This document shows positions 42,407 to 50,272 of a stretch of 64,000 nt of DNA, one piece after another (positions within the stretch are counted from its first letter, which is position 1; each line of letters opens with the position of its first letter). Source of the DNA: Sphaerisporangium dianthi. GTDB lineage: Bacteria; Actinomycetota; Actinomycetes; Streptosporangiales; Streptosporangiaceae. The stretch covers positions 248,001-312,000 of the forward strand of contig NZ_JBHSFP010000004.1 of assembly GCF_042654065.1 (NCBI RefSeq), given 5' to 3'. The notes beneath the pieces were generated by a model. It was given only the letters and a program-made list of their open reading frames with translations, did not search any database and was not told the origin of the DNA. A program made the position numbers and the translations under genes.

Positions 42407-42898
42407 CTAACGGCCGATCGTCTTCTCGATCGCCTCGACGACGGACAGGTCCTCGGGGTCGGTACGCGGCCGGAAGCGGGCGACGACGTTGCCCGCGCGG
42501 TCGAGGAGGAACTTCTCGAAGTTCCACTGGACGTCGCCCGCGTCACCGGCGGCGTCCGGGGTCTCGACCAGGGACGCGTAGAGCGGGTGGCGGTCGTCGC
42601 CGTTGACGTCGGTCTTGTCCAGCAGGGGGAAGTCCACGCCGTAGGTCGTGACGCAGAAGTCCTGGATCTGCTCCGCCGAACCCGGCTCCTGCCCGGCGAA
42701 CTGGTTGCAGGGCACTCCGATGACCGTGAAACCGCGGTCGCCGAACCGTTCCTGAAGCCGGACGAGCCCGGCGTACTGCGGCGTGAGGCCGCACTTCGAC
42801 GCCACGTTGACCACCAAGGTCACCGTGTCGCCGGCAAGGTCTCCCAGTGTGGACGGCGCACCGGCCAGCGTGCGCACCGGAATGTCCCGAAGATTCAT
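42407..42898 (-). CDS. glutathione peroxidase family thiol peroxidase
   Basis: A 163-residue thioredoxin-fold peroxidase. The catalytic Cys is in NVASKCGLTPQY at about residue 36, with VIGVPCNQFAGQEPG (Gln) and VQWNFEKFLLD (Trp) completing the active site. It has Cys instead of selenocysteine. Actinobacteria lack glutathione, so thioredoxin or mycothiol-linked reduction is likely. It is monocistronic, divergent from the D,D-carboxypeptidase gene. Confidence 0.93.
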   Translation of the reverse strand: MNLRDIPVRTLAGAPSTLGDLAGDTVTLVVNVASKCGLTPQYAGLVRLQERFGDRGFTVIGVPCNQFAGQEPGSAEQIQDFCVTTYGVDFPLLDKTDVNGDDRHPLYASLVETPDAAGDAGDVQWNFEKFLLDRAGNVVARFRPRTDPEDLSVVEAIEKTIGR

Positions 42899-43061
42899 GG
42901 AATCACCTTAATCTGGCCGTGTCCGGCCTCCGCCGCGGGGACGTTCGCCGCGTGCGAGCGGAGCGCCGGCGCGGCGCGGCAGCGGCCCCCGATACCCACC
43001 CGATACGCAGGAAAGCGGCGGTGGATACGCGGTCTCAACGGGTTGGACGCCGGCGCGCCGG

Positions 43062-43847
43062 ATGGTGGTCGGCGTGCGAAGAGAACCGGACACGTATGCG
43101 GCACCCGCCGCCCCCTCCACCCTGATGCGGGCAGGTGCGGCGCCCCGCTCGCATCCTGCCGCTCCGCGCGAGCACCCCGGCTCGCGTGAGTACCCCGACC
43201 CCAGCTGGAGCGCCGGCCCGCGTGAGCGCGCCGACTCCCGGGGAAGCGCCGGCCCGCGCGGGAGGCGGCCGAAAGGCATGCTCGTCCTCGCACTGGTGAT
43301 CGCCGCCGCGGTGGGTCTGGGACTGGCCGCGTCCGTCTTCGGCGCCCGCTGGGCCCCCTTCTCCTCCGCGGACGGCTCAGGCTCCTTGCGTTCCGGCGGC
43401 CCCGTCGGAGTCGAGGACGGGTTCGTGCCGGACGGCGGGCGTATTTCTCCCCGTGACACCGAACTGCCGGCGATCGCCAACCTGAACCCCCGGCTCCTGC
43501 GCGCCGTGCGGAAGGCGGCGGACGACGCGGCCCGCGACGGCGTCGACATGTACCTCACGACCGGCTGGCGGAGCAAGGCGTACCAGCGGCGGCTGCTCGC
43601 CGAGGCGGTGGTCAAGTACGGCGGCGAGCGGGAGGCCCGCCGTTACGTCGCCACTCCTGAGCAGTCGCACCACGTCACCGGCGACGCGGTGGACATCGGT
43701 CCCACCGACGCCGACAGCTGGCTCAGCCAGCACGGGCGCGACTACGGGCTGTGCCAGGTCTACGCGAACGAGATGTGGCATTTCGAGCTCGCGACGACGC
43801 CGGGAGGCGTCTGCCCCCGAATGCGCTCCGACGCGAGCGCCAAGTAG
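43062..43847 (+). CDS. membrane-anchored VanY-type D-alanyl-D-alanine carboxypeptidase (M15)
   Basis: A 261-residue protein. A cytoplasmic Pro/Arg/Ser-rich tail (1-70) precedes one membrane helix (about 72-93) and an extracellular M15B peptidase domain. The zinc motif SxHxxGxAxD is SHHVTGDAVDIG, and the second is EMWHFELA, supplying the last His. It would trim D-Ala from peptidoglycan stem peptides. It immediately precedes the XRE/NlpC-like cluster, converging on it with 18 bases between stops, which supports an envelope theme. The start could also be ATG 43125. Confidence 0.88.
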   Translation: MVVGVRREPDTYAAPAAPSTLMRAGAAPRSHPAAPREHPGSREYPDPSWSAGPRERADSRGSAGPRGRRPKGMLVLALVIAAAVGLGLAASVFGARWAPFSSADGSGSLRSGGPVGVEDGFVPDGGRISPRDTELPAIANLNPRLLRAVRKAADDAARDGVDMYLTTGWRSKAYQRRLLAEAVVKYGGEREARRYVATPEQSHHVTGDAVDIGPTDADSWLSQHGRDYGLCQVYANEMWHFELATTPGGVCPRMRSDASAK

Positions 43848-43865
43848 TCCGAACGCGGAGATCTG

Positions 43866-45011
43866 TCAGCCGCCGGCGGCGTCGCGGATGTTGACCGGGC
43901 GGTAGGCCCGGAACTGGGTGCCGGAGGTGAGGCCGTGGTCGACGACGCGGTGGTCGGTGCCGTAGCCGGCGCGTTGCTGGTAGGCCCAGTAGGAGGTGTG
44001 CGCGGCGTTGGCCCATTTGTCGAAGATGACCACCGCGCGGGCGGTGTTGCCGCCCACCGGGTCGATGACCAGGTCACCCTGGAGCAACTCGGCCATCTTG
44101 ATCGGACGGCTGTAGGCGCTCGAGGCCAGACTGATCGTGTTGGGGCCCGGTCGCGGGAGCCCGAGCGCCATGGAGGCATAACCCGAGCCGTCGGTCCGGT
44201 AACCGCCGTACGTCTTGAACTGGCTGTAGGGCACGCGCCGCGCGGTGGCCGGTCGCCAGCCGCCGGCACGACCGGTCACCTCCGCCCGGCCGGTGACCGG
44301 CGCCGCCCGCGGCGTGCCACGGCCCGCTGGGCTTCCGGTGGCCGCCGGTGCGGCTTCCCCGCCCGTTCCGCCTCTGACGGCGGACCCGGTGAGCACCGCG
44401 CCGGCGACCGCGCCGATGACCAGGCCCACCGCCGCCCCGACCAGGAACCGTCGCCGCAGCCGGTCGGCCGGCCCGCGTGGCGCCGCCCGCTCGTCTGACG
44501 TCGCCGGTTCACGTGGCGCCTGCTCGTGTGGCGCCGCCTGCCCGTGTGGCGCCGGTCCGGATGCCGGTGGCGGAGGCGTGCCAGGGCCGGGGGCGCGCAC
44601 GGCGGGCGGGGCGAGCCCGGGGTGCTGCTGGAGAGGGGCTTCCTGGTGAGAGGCGTCGCCGTCCGTGGCTCCTGCCGATCGCCGGGCCTGTTCGGCCGCC
44701 TCCCACATTTCGCGGAACCGGTTCTCGTCCGCGCGGCACAGCCGGGCGAGCCCTTCCACGGCGTCCAGGGGAATCCAGGTCTCGCCGGCGAGCCAGCGGC
44801 CCCACGACGATCGGCTCGCGTGGGTCGCCTGTTCCAGCGCTCGCAGGTCGAACCCCGCCCGTTCCTTCAGGGCCCTCAGCTCCCGCAGAAGCACGCGGGT
44901 CGGCACGGGCAGATCGTCGGACAGCGGTCGCAGCCGCCGGTTCCGGCTCGAGTTCTCGATTCCGTTCGCCACGGTGGTTCGTCCCAACCTTGTCTCAGCG
45001 GTCTGAGTCAT
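43866..45011 (-). CDS. XRE-type HTH, membrane helix and degenerate NlpC/P60-like domain
   Basis: A 381-residue fusion. Residues 37-110 form an XRE-like HTH (RVLLRELRALKERAGFDLRA, THASRSSWGRWLAGE). A Pro/Ala-rich linker to 185 and one membrane helix (189-210) follow, then an extracytoplasmic domain from about 250. That domain aligns with the neighbouring NlpC/P60-like copies but reads DGSGY where Cys is needed (Gly275) and ARAVVIF where the His stood (Ala326), so it cannot be a cysteine peptidase. It looks like a membrane receptor that could bind wall fragments and signal to DNA. That role is inference. It is divergent from 45145. Confidence 0.75.
   Translation of the reverse strand: MTQTAETRLGRTTVANGIENSSRNRRLRPLSDDLPVPTRVLLRELRALKERAGFDLRALEQATHASRSSWGRWLAGETWIPLDAVEGLARLCRADENRFREMWEAAEQARRSAGATDGDASHQEAPLQQHPGLAPPAVRAPGPGTPPPPASGPAPHGQAAPHEQAPREPATSDERAAPRGPADRLRRRFLVGAAVGLVIGAVAGAVLTGSAVRGGTGGEAAPAATGSPAGRGTPRAAPVTGRAEVTGRAGGWRPATARRVPYSQFKTYGGYRTDGSGYASMALGLPRPGPNTISLASSAYSRPIKMAELLQGDLVIDPVGGNTARAVVIFDKWANAAHTSYWAYQQRAGYGTDHRVVDHGLTSGTQFRAYRPVNIRDAAGG
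43896..44129 (-). repeat. 234-bp inverted repeat, left copy
   Basis: This is the exact reverse complement of 45931-46164 except one base. It encodes the C-terminal 78 residues of the degenerate domain in the XRE fusion. Divergence begins sharply on both sides, pointing to recent duplication or gene conversion. Confidence 0.9.
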
Positions 45012-45144
45012 CGCAGGTCATGTCGGCACCTTGGTGGCTATTGTCCCAACTTCACCAATTTCACGATGTGTTTCAGGAATTTCCTGCCAGCGTGTGTGCC
45101 CGGCCGGCCAACCGAACGATCAACGGCAGGGACAAGGAGAGCAC

Positions 45145-46179
45145 ATGCCCTCGGACCGAAGCTTCTGGATCACGGCGGGAAACCTGGCGGTCGTCACCGT
45201 TGTCGTCTGCGGAGGCGCTCTCGCGCCCGCGGCGTCCGCGCAGACGGCGTCCCGCACACCTGGTGACGCGGTGACTTCGACCGCCGGCGTCTCCGGAGTA
45301 TCGCGGGCCGCGGCGGCCGCGGCCCCGGTCACCCGTTCGCAGATGATCGCCCGGGCCAAGACCTGGAACCCGGGAACCTCCAAGCGCGTGCCCTACAGCC
45401 AGAACAAGACGCACGGCGGTTACCGCACCGACTGCTCCGGCTACGTCTCCATGGCGCTCGGCCTGGCCAAACCCGGGCCGATCACCGTCGGACTGGCCAA
45501 GAGCGCCTACACCCGGCGCATCCAGCTCTCGGAGCTGCGCAGAGGCGACCTGATCATCGACGCCATCGGCTCCAACACCACCCGTCACGTCGTCATCTTC
45601 GATCGGTGGGCCAACTCGGGGCACAGCTCGTACTGGGCCTACGAGCAGCGCGGCAGCTACGGGACCGACTACCGGACGCGCAGCTACGGCCTGTCCTCGG
45701 GAAGCGAGTACAAGCCCTATCGCGCGTTGAACATCCGCGAGGACGCGCCGGTGCCGCCCCCCACCGTCACCCGCGCCCAGGTGATCGCCCGGGCCAAGAC
45801 CTGGAACCCGGCGACCGCGAAGCGGGTGCCCTACAGCCAGGGCAAGCAGTACGGCGGCTACCGGACCGACGGCTCCGGCTACGTCTCCATGACACTGGGC
45901 CTGCCCAAGCCCGGACCGCTCACGACCGCCCTGGCCTCGAGCGCCTACAGCCGTCCGATCAAGATGGCCGAGTTGCTCCAGGGTGACCTGGTCATCGACC
46001 CGGTGGGAGGCAACACCGCCCGCGCGGTGGTCATCTTCGACAAATGGGCCAACGCCGCGCACACCTCCTACTGGGCCTACCAGCAACGCGCCGGCTACGG
46101 CACCGACCACCGCGTCGTCGACCACGGCCTCACCTCCGGCACCCAGTTCCGGGCCTACCGCCCGACGAGGATCCGCTAG
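45145..46179 (+). CDS. secreted protein with one active-type and one degenerate NlpC/P60-like domain
   Basis: A 344-residue exported protein (signal peptide 8-35, ATG after AAGGAGA). Two domains of about 130 residues each begin (K/R)AKTWNP. The first keeps Cys97 (RTDCSGYVSM) and His148 (TRHVVIFDRW), the expected Cys/His pair of an NlpC/P60 peptidase. The second has Gly243 (RTDGSGYVSM) and Ala294 (ARAVVIFDKW), losing both. Domain two is nearly identical to the XRE fusion's domain. Its stop overlaps the next start (TAGTG), so the two genes are coupled. Probable wall hydrolase with an attached binding-type pseudo-domain. Confidence 0.82.
   Translation: MPSDRSFWITAGNLAVVTVVVCGGALAPAASAQTASRTPGDAVTSTAGVSGVSRAAAAAAPVTRSQMIARAKTWNPGTSKRVPYSQNKTHGGYRTDCSGYVSMALGLAKPGPITVGLAKSAYTRRIQLSELRRGDLIIDAIGSNTTRHVVIFDRWANSGHSSYWAYEQRGSYGTDYRTRSYGLSSGSEYKPYRALNIREDAPVPPPTVTRAQVIARAKTWNPATAKRVPYSQGKQYGGYRTDGSGYVSMTLGLPKPGPLTTALASSAYSRPIKMAELLQGDLVIDPVGGNTARAVVIFDKWANAAHTSYWAYQQRAGYGTDHRVVDHGLTSGTQFRAYRPTRIR
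45931..46164 (+). repeat. 234-bp inverted repeat, right copy
   Basis: This copy covers the end of domain two of the 45145 gene and pairs with 43896-44129 (233 of 234 bases). About 1.8 kb lies between the arms, including the divergent promoter region 45012-45144. Confidence 0.9.
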
Positions 46180-47192
46180 TGCGCAGCCCGCGACCGTGCG
46201 CCGGCCCGGTCCGAAAGGCCGGGACGGCGGCGGCGTCCCTGATCGCGGCGGCGCTGCTGGTGGCCGTCCCCGGCACTCCCGCACGGGCGGCCGTCTCGAC
46301 CGCCCCCTGCGGCCTCGCCCCGGTGACGGCGGCCGACGCGGATCTGGCCGCTCAGCTCAACACCCGGCTGGGGATGAAGATGCGCGGCCATCTGGACGGC
46401 TACCGCGTCTCCTGCGCCCGGGCGGTGGTCGGGGCGGTCCGCGCCCGAGGGCTGCCGCGGGAGGCCGCCGTGATCGCCGTCACCACGGCCATCGTCGAGA
46501 CGGGCGTGCGGAACATCGACCGGGAGGTCGACCACGACAGCCTGGGCGTGTTCCAGCAGAGGGCCACCTGGGGCAGTGCCGCGCAGCGGCTGGACGTGAC
46601 ATGGGCGACCGGCGCGTTCCTCGGCAAGATGCTCCGCAAGTATCCCGACGGGTCCTGGCGGTCGGCGGTGGTGGGAGACGTCTGCCAGCGGGTGCAGGTG
46701 TCGAAGTACCCGGAGCGGTACCAGCCGCAGGCGGCGGACGGGCAACTGATCGTCGCGGCGCTGTGGCCCGCGTCCGGTGTGACGCGCGCGCAGGTCATCG
46801 CCCGCGCGAAAAGCTGGATGCCGGGCACCGCGCGGCGCGTCCCGTACAGCCGGACCAAGACGCAGGGCGGCTACCGCGCCGACGGCTCGGGCTACGCCTC
46901 GATGGCGCTGCTGCTCGGCGCCCCGGGGCCCGACTCCCGGGGACTGGCCTCCGCTCGCTACGGCAAGCCCATCCCGGTGACCGCGCTCCAGCCCGGTGAC
47001 CTGGTCATCAGGGCCACCGGACCGGCCACCGGACGACAGGTGATCATCTTCGACCGCTGGGCCGACGCCGGGCACCGCTCCTATTGGGCGTACCAGCAGC
47101 GCCGCGGCTATGGCACCGACCATCGGCGTCTGACGCATGGCCTGTCCCCGGGGACCGGCTTCCTGGCCTACCGCCCGCTCGCCGTCCGCTGA
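46179..47192 (+). CDS. secreted lysozyme-like domain fused to degenerate NlpC/P60-like domain
   Basis: A 337-residue exported protein from GTG 46179 (overlapping the previous stop). Signal peptide about 13-38. Residues about 55-195 resemble a lysozyme/lytic-transglycosylase-like fold, with catalytic-type Glu107 (TTAIVETGVRN), DHDSLGVFQQRATWG and WATGAFLGKML. Residues 203-337 are the fourth copy of the NlpC/P60-like domain, with Gly236 for Cys (RADGSGYASM) and Gln287 for His (GRQVIIFDRW). Glycan-strand cleavage joined to a non-catalytic wall-peptide domain is the likely design. It is translationally coupled to 45145. Confidence 0.78.
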   Translation: MRSPRPCAGPVRKAGTAAASLIAAALLVAVPGTPARAAVSTAPCGLAPVTAADADLAAQLNTRLGMKMRGHLDGYRVSCARAVVGAVRARGLPREAAVIAVTTAIVETGVRNIDREVDHDSLGVFQQRATWGSAAQRLDVTWATGAFLGKMLRKYPDGSWRSAVVGDVCQRVQVSKYPERYQPQAADGQLIVAALWPASGVTRAQVIARAKSWMPGTARRVPYSRTKTQGGYRADGSGYASMALLLGAPGPDSRGLASARYGKPIPVTALQPGDLVIRATGPATGRQVIIFDRWADAGHRSYWAYQQRRGYGTDHRRLTHGLSPGTGFLAYRPLAVR

Positions 47193-47204
47193 CCCACGGC
47201 GGAC

Positions 47205-47322
47205 ACCGAACGGCCGGGTCGCGTGACCGAACCACGTGACCGACCCGAGCGGCCCGAACCGAACGGCCGGACAGGACAGCGCAACCGAACGGCCGGACGG
47301 GACGGCCGAATCGAACGGCCGA
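47205..47322. repeat. four imperfect copies of ACCGAACGGCCGG
   Basis: Copies at 47205-47217, 47258-47270 and 47284-47296 are exact, and 47310-47322 has two changes. They lie between the lysozyme-like gene and its terminator, in a gap with no coding frame. Confidence 0.6.
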
Positions 47323-47332
47323 GAGAACGCGG

Positions 47333-47362
47333 GGAGCCCGGTCACGGATGTGACCGGGCTCC
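47333..47362. terminator. bidirectional terminator between convergent genes
   Basis: A 13-bp perfect stem, GGAGCCCGGTCAC with GTGACCGGGCTCC, and a 4-nt loop lie between the NlpC-like operon (plus) and the NUDIX gene (minus). Confidence 0.8.
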
Positions 47363-47439
47363 TCGTCCGGCCGTGGGAACGGGCGGGCACCGGTGCGAGG
47401 ACCGGCAAGCCGGCGGCGCCGCGCCCGGCACCGTCTCGG

Positions 47440-47982
47440 TCAGCCTCGTTCGTGGAGCAGGAGCAGTGAGTAGGCGGCGATGGAGGCCGAGTCGGTGATC
47501 GAGCCGGTGAGGATCATCCGCTCGAGCTCCGGCCGGGGGACCCAGCGCTGACGCATGTCCTGCTCGGTGTGCTCGCGGTCGATGTGACCGGGGGTCAGCC
47601 CGGTGGCCAGGTAGACGTGCAGGCCCTGGTCGGTGATGCCGTGGGCGTTGTCCAGACGGCCGAGGTGCCGCAGGCGGGCGGCGCGCAGGCCGGTCTCTTC
47701 CGCCAGTTCCCGCCTGGCCTCGTCTTCGCGGGTGTCGGCCTCCGCGGAACCCTGCGGGAAGCTCCACGAGCGGCGGCCGATCGGATAGCGGTACTCCTCC
47801 ACGAGATGGAAGCCGTCGCCCTCCTGGGGGACGATCAGCACGAAGTCGGGCTTGACGACGTACCCGTACAGGCCGGCGGAGCCGTCAGGGTGTTCGATCG
47901 CGTCCTCGCGCACCGTCATCCACGCGTTGCTGTAGACGACACGGGAGGACACCTGTCGCACGATGGGCTGCGTCTCGGTCAT
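47440..47982 (-). CDS. NUDIX hydrolase (ADP-ribose pyrophosphatase-like)
   Basis: A 180-residue NUDIX protein. An N-terminal strand-rich part includes VVYSNAWMTVREDAIEHPDG. The NUDIX helix is REDEARRELAEETGL, preceded by the PQGSAEADT loop where the family usually has GxxE, a mild variant. EYRYPIGRRSWSFPQG is typical of ADP-ribose/NDP-sugar pyrophosphatases. The long open frame upstream of ATG 47982 is antisense to the DUF72 gene and was excluded. Confidence 0.85.
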   Translation of the reverse strand: MTETQPIVRQVSSRVVYSNAWMTVREDAIEHPDGSAGLYGYVVKPDFVLIVPQEGDGFHLVEEYRYPIGRRSWSFPQGSAEADTREDEARRELAEETGLRAARLRHLGRLDNAHGITDQGLHVYLATGLTPGHIDREHTEQDMRQRWVPRPELERMILTGSITDSASIAAYSLLLLHERG

Positions 47983-48192
47983 GACGCCGGATCTTACTCG
48001 CGCCTCCCGACGTGGCCGGGCGACCACGCGGCGCCCGGCGTCCCGGTGTCCCGGCTCCAGGCCCGCGCCCGCCGAAGGCCAGGGGGCGAGAGGTCCTCCG
48101 CCTTCCCGCAGGCCCGCGTCGTCCGCGTGGCGAGCGGCGGAGGAGCGCCCGGCGGTCTTCGCTTCTCGCCGAGCTTGGATAGCGTCGGGGGT

Positions 48193-49044
48193 ATGCGGCT
48201 TCATGTGGGATGCGCGATGTGGACGCACGCGCCATGGCAGGGGCGGTTCCTGCCTCACCCGCTCCCTCCCGGTGAGCGCCTGCGGGCCTACGCGACCTGG
48301 TGCGACGCGGTGGAGGGCAACACGACGTTCTACGCGACACCGGCGCGGAGCACCGTTGAGTCGTGGGCGCGGCAGACCGGCCCGGACTTCCGCTTCGTGG
48401 TCAAGCTGCCCAAGACGATCACGCACGAGCGGCGTCTCGCCGACGCGGACGAGGAGCTCCGGTCGTTCCTGGAGGCCGTCGAGCCCCTCGGGCCGCGGGC
48501 CCACGCCCTGTGGATCCAGTTGCCGGCGTCGTTCACCCCGGCCGACGTCGGCGCCCTGGCGGGTTTCCTGCGCGGGCTGCCCGGCTCGTACAGATATGCC
48601 GTCGAGGTGCGCCACCGCGCGTTCTTCGATGACGCGCGCTCGGCGGGGCTTCTCGAACGGGTCCTCGCGGGCGCCGGCGCCGAGTGGGTCCCTTTCGACA
48701 CCACCGCCCTGTTCCAGAGCCCTCCGACCAGCGACGCCGAGCGAGACGCGTGGACGAAGAAGCCGCGGGTGCCGCGCCGGTCGTCCGCGCTCACCGACCG
48801 TCCGATCGTCCGCTACCTCGGCCGGGACGACACGGCGCGCACGGTGGAGGGCTGGCGGCCATGGGTCGCCACGGTCGCCGGCTGGCTGAGGGAAGGCCGC
48901 TCGCCGACCGTGTTCGTCCACACGCCCGACAACGCCGACGCGCTCGTGCTCGCCCGTCGCTTCCACGACGAGGTGCGGGCACAGGTGCCCGAGGTCGAAC
49001 CGCTGCCCGACCCCATGCCGGCCGAGCCGCTGACCCTCTTCTGA
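48193..49044 (+). CDS. DUF72 family protein
   Basis: A 283-residue TIM-barrel-like protein of the DUF72 family. It starts MRLHVGCAMWTHAPWQGRFL, continues with VEGNTTFYATPARSTVESWA and FRFVVKLPKTITHERRL, then LWIQLPASF, YAVEVRHRAFF and YLGRDD with the end VFVHTPDNADALVLARRF. No enzymatic role is firmly known for the family. GATAGCGT just upstream may serve as a -10 for a near-leaderless transcript. Confidence 0.87.
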   Translation: MRLHVGCAMWTHAPWQGRFLPHPLPPGERLRAYATWCDAVEGNTTFYATPARSTVESWARQTGPDFRFVVKLPKTITHERRLADADEELRSFLEAVEPLGPRAHALWIQLPASFTPADVGALAGFLRGLPGSYRYAVEVRHRAFFDDARSAGLLERVLAGAGAEWVPFDTTALFQSPPTSDAERDAWTKKPRVPRRSSALTDRPIVRYLGRDDTARTVEGWRPWVATVAGWLREGRSPTVFVHTPDNADALVLARRFHDEVRAQVPEVEPLPDPMPAEPLTLF

Positions 49045-49161
49045 CCGCCTTCCGGCCGCCTGGAGGAAACACGAGGGCTCGACCGCCGGTGCGGACGCGG
49101 GGGCTCGGCCGCCGGTGCGCCGGACGGCGCGGAGGTCACGGTGAGACGGGACGAGGCGCGG

Positions 49162-49548
49162 TCACGGCAGAGCGGCGGCGAGGCGTTCGCGGAGCGCGGC
49201 TTCGTGGGCGGGGTCGGTGCGCATTATCACGGCAAGGCCGGCTTCGGCGGCTTCGTCGGCCTCGGCCAGGACGGCGAGCAACGTGGTGAGTTGCCCGGGG
49301 GGTTCGGCGCCGAGGAGGTCCTCGGCGTGCTCCACGGTCAGGACGAGCGTCCCGGTGCTCGTGGCGTCGCGCAGGGAGTCGGCGAAGGCGTCCCAGTTGT
49401 GGCCGAAGTAGGCGGGGAGCCCCAAGGCCCGCGCCACCTCCTGGAAGAAGGCGGCGCGGGTCGGGCATGCGCGCCCGTCGACGACCGCCGGCGCCGAGCC
49501 GGTGGACACCGTCAGCCATCGCGGCAGCGGACGTGCGGCGGGTGTCAT
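49162..49548 (-). CDS. barstar-family RNase inhibitor
   Basis: A 128-residue protein with the barstar core: VVDGRACPTRAAFFQEVARAL, GLPAYFGHNWDAFADSL, then VLTVEHAEDLLG and a tail with AVIMRTDP. The Asp/Trp of the GHNWDAF helix is the site that plugs barnase active sites. It lies seven bases downstream of the secreted RNase gene on the same strand, so it is the immunity partner made in the cytoplasm. Confidence 0.88.
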   Translation of the reverse strand: MTPAARPLPRWLTVSTGSAPAVVDGRACPTRAAFFQEVARALGLPAYFGHNWDAFADSLRDATSTGTLVLTVEHAEDLLGAEPPGQLTTLLAVLAEADEAAEAGLAVIMRTDPAHEAALRERLAAALP

Positions 49549-49555
49549 CGGGTTC

Positions 49556-49969
49556 CTAGAGCCGGTAGAAGTCGGTGTAGTGGTTGGGCGAGAACCAGGT
49601 CACGCCGGTGCTGCGGTTGACGACGATGCGGTACGCGTCGCGCGAGGCGCCCCTCGCGCGGGAGTACACGTCGTATTCGTAGTACGTCGCGCCGCTCGGA
49701 AGCTGGCCCTCGCGGTTGTAGAAGCGCCCGCCCGTGTAGTTGTACCTGCCGTCGGGCCAGGTGTACCAGCCTGCGCTGGTGGGGTAGCCCTTGGAGGACC
49801 AGATCGCGTTGGCCGAGCGCGCGTCGGAGCACCGCGAGATGGTGCAGGAGCCGTAGACCGACGCGTCGGCGGGGGTGACGCCCACCAGGCCGGTCATGGA
49901 GAAGAGGGCGGCGAGCATGACGGTCAGCCGTGCCGGCCAGGAAGGTCGCGGGCGATACAGGGTGTGCAC
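49556..49969 (-). CDS. secreted guanyl-specific ribonuclease (barnase/RNase Sa type)
   Basis: A 137-residue exported RNase. Signal peptide about 12-36. The mature protein has the family order GGRFYNREGQLPSG, YYEYDVYS with catalytic Glu98, RDAYRIVV with Arg110 and Arg114, and SPNHYTDFYRL with catalytic His130. Three Cys (two close together) allow a disulfide. GTG 49969 is preceded by AAGGAGG. It cuts RNA after guanosine, outside the cell. The adjacent barstar protects the producer before export. Confidence 0.9.
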   Translation of the reverse strand: MHTLYRPRPSWPARLTVMLAALFSMTGLVGVTPADASVYGSCTISRCSDARSANAIWSSKGYPTSAGWYTWPDGRYNYTGGRFYNREGQLPSGATYYEYDVYSRARGASRDAYRIVVNRSTGVTWFSPNHYTDFYRL

Positions 49970-50272
49970 GTAGCCTCCTTGTGGGGGGATGCGCGAACGG
50001 ACATCTGTAATGATCGCCGACAGACCTGGTCAGATAACGACAACGATCGCCAAAAGTGCGGTGAACTCTTCGTACCCCCACGTCTGGCACGCACGTCCGG
50101 CGCGCAAGTCCGCTTCGGGCAGGCCCCGGCGGCCGGCCTACAAGCTCGGCCCGAAGCCGTCCTCAGTCCCGGCCCGGAGCCGGTCCCGGTTCGGCCCGAG
50201 CCGGTCTTCGAGTCAGGTGCTCAGTCTGGCACCGCTGAACCCCGACTTCCGTGGGACACGCGGGCCTGCCGC
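49970..50272. other. gap upstream of the RNase gene
   Basis: About 300 bp, AT-richer from 50005 to 50090, where the RNase promoter must lie. The rest, toward the membrane-protein gene's end, contains no convincing frame or repeat. Confidence 0.35.

Noticed and set aside
47983..48966. Long upstream extension of the NUDIX frame
   Set aside because: It runs antisense through the DUF72 gene and has no family resemblance. ATG 47982 starts the NUDIX fold.
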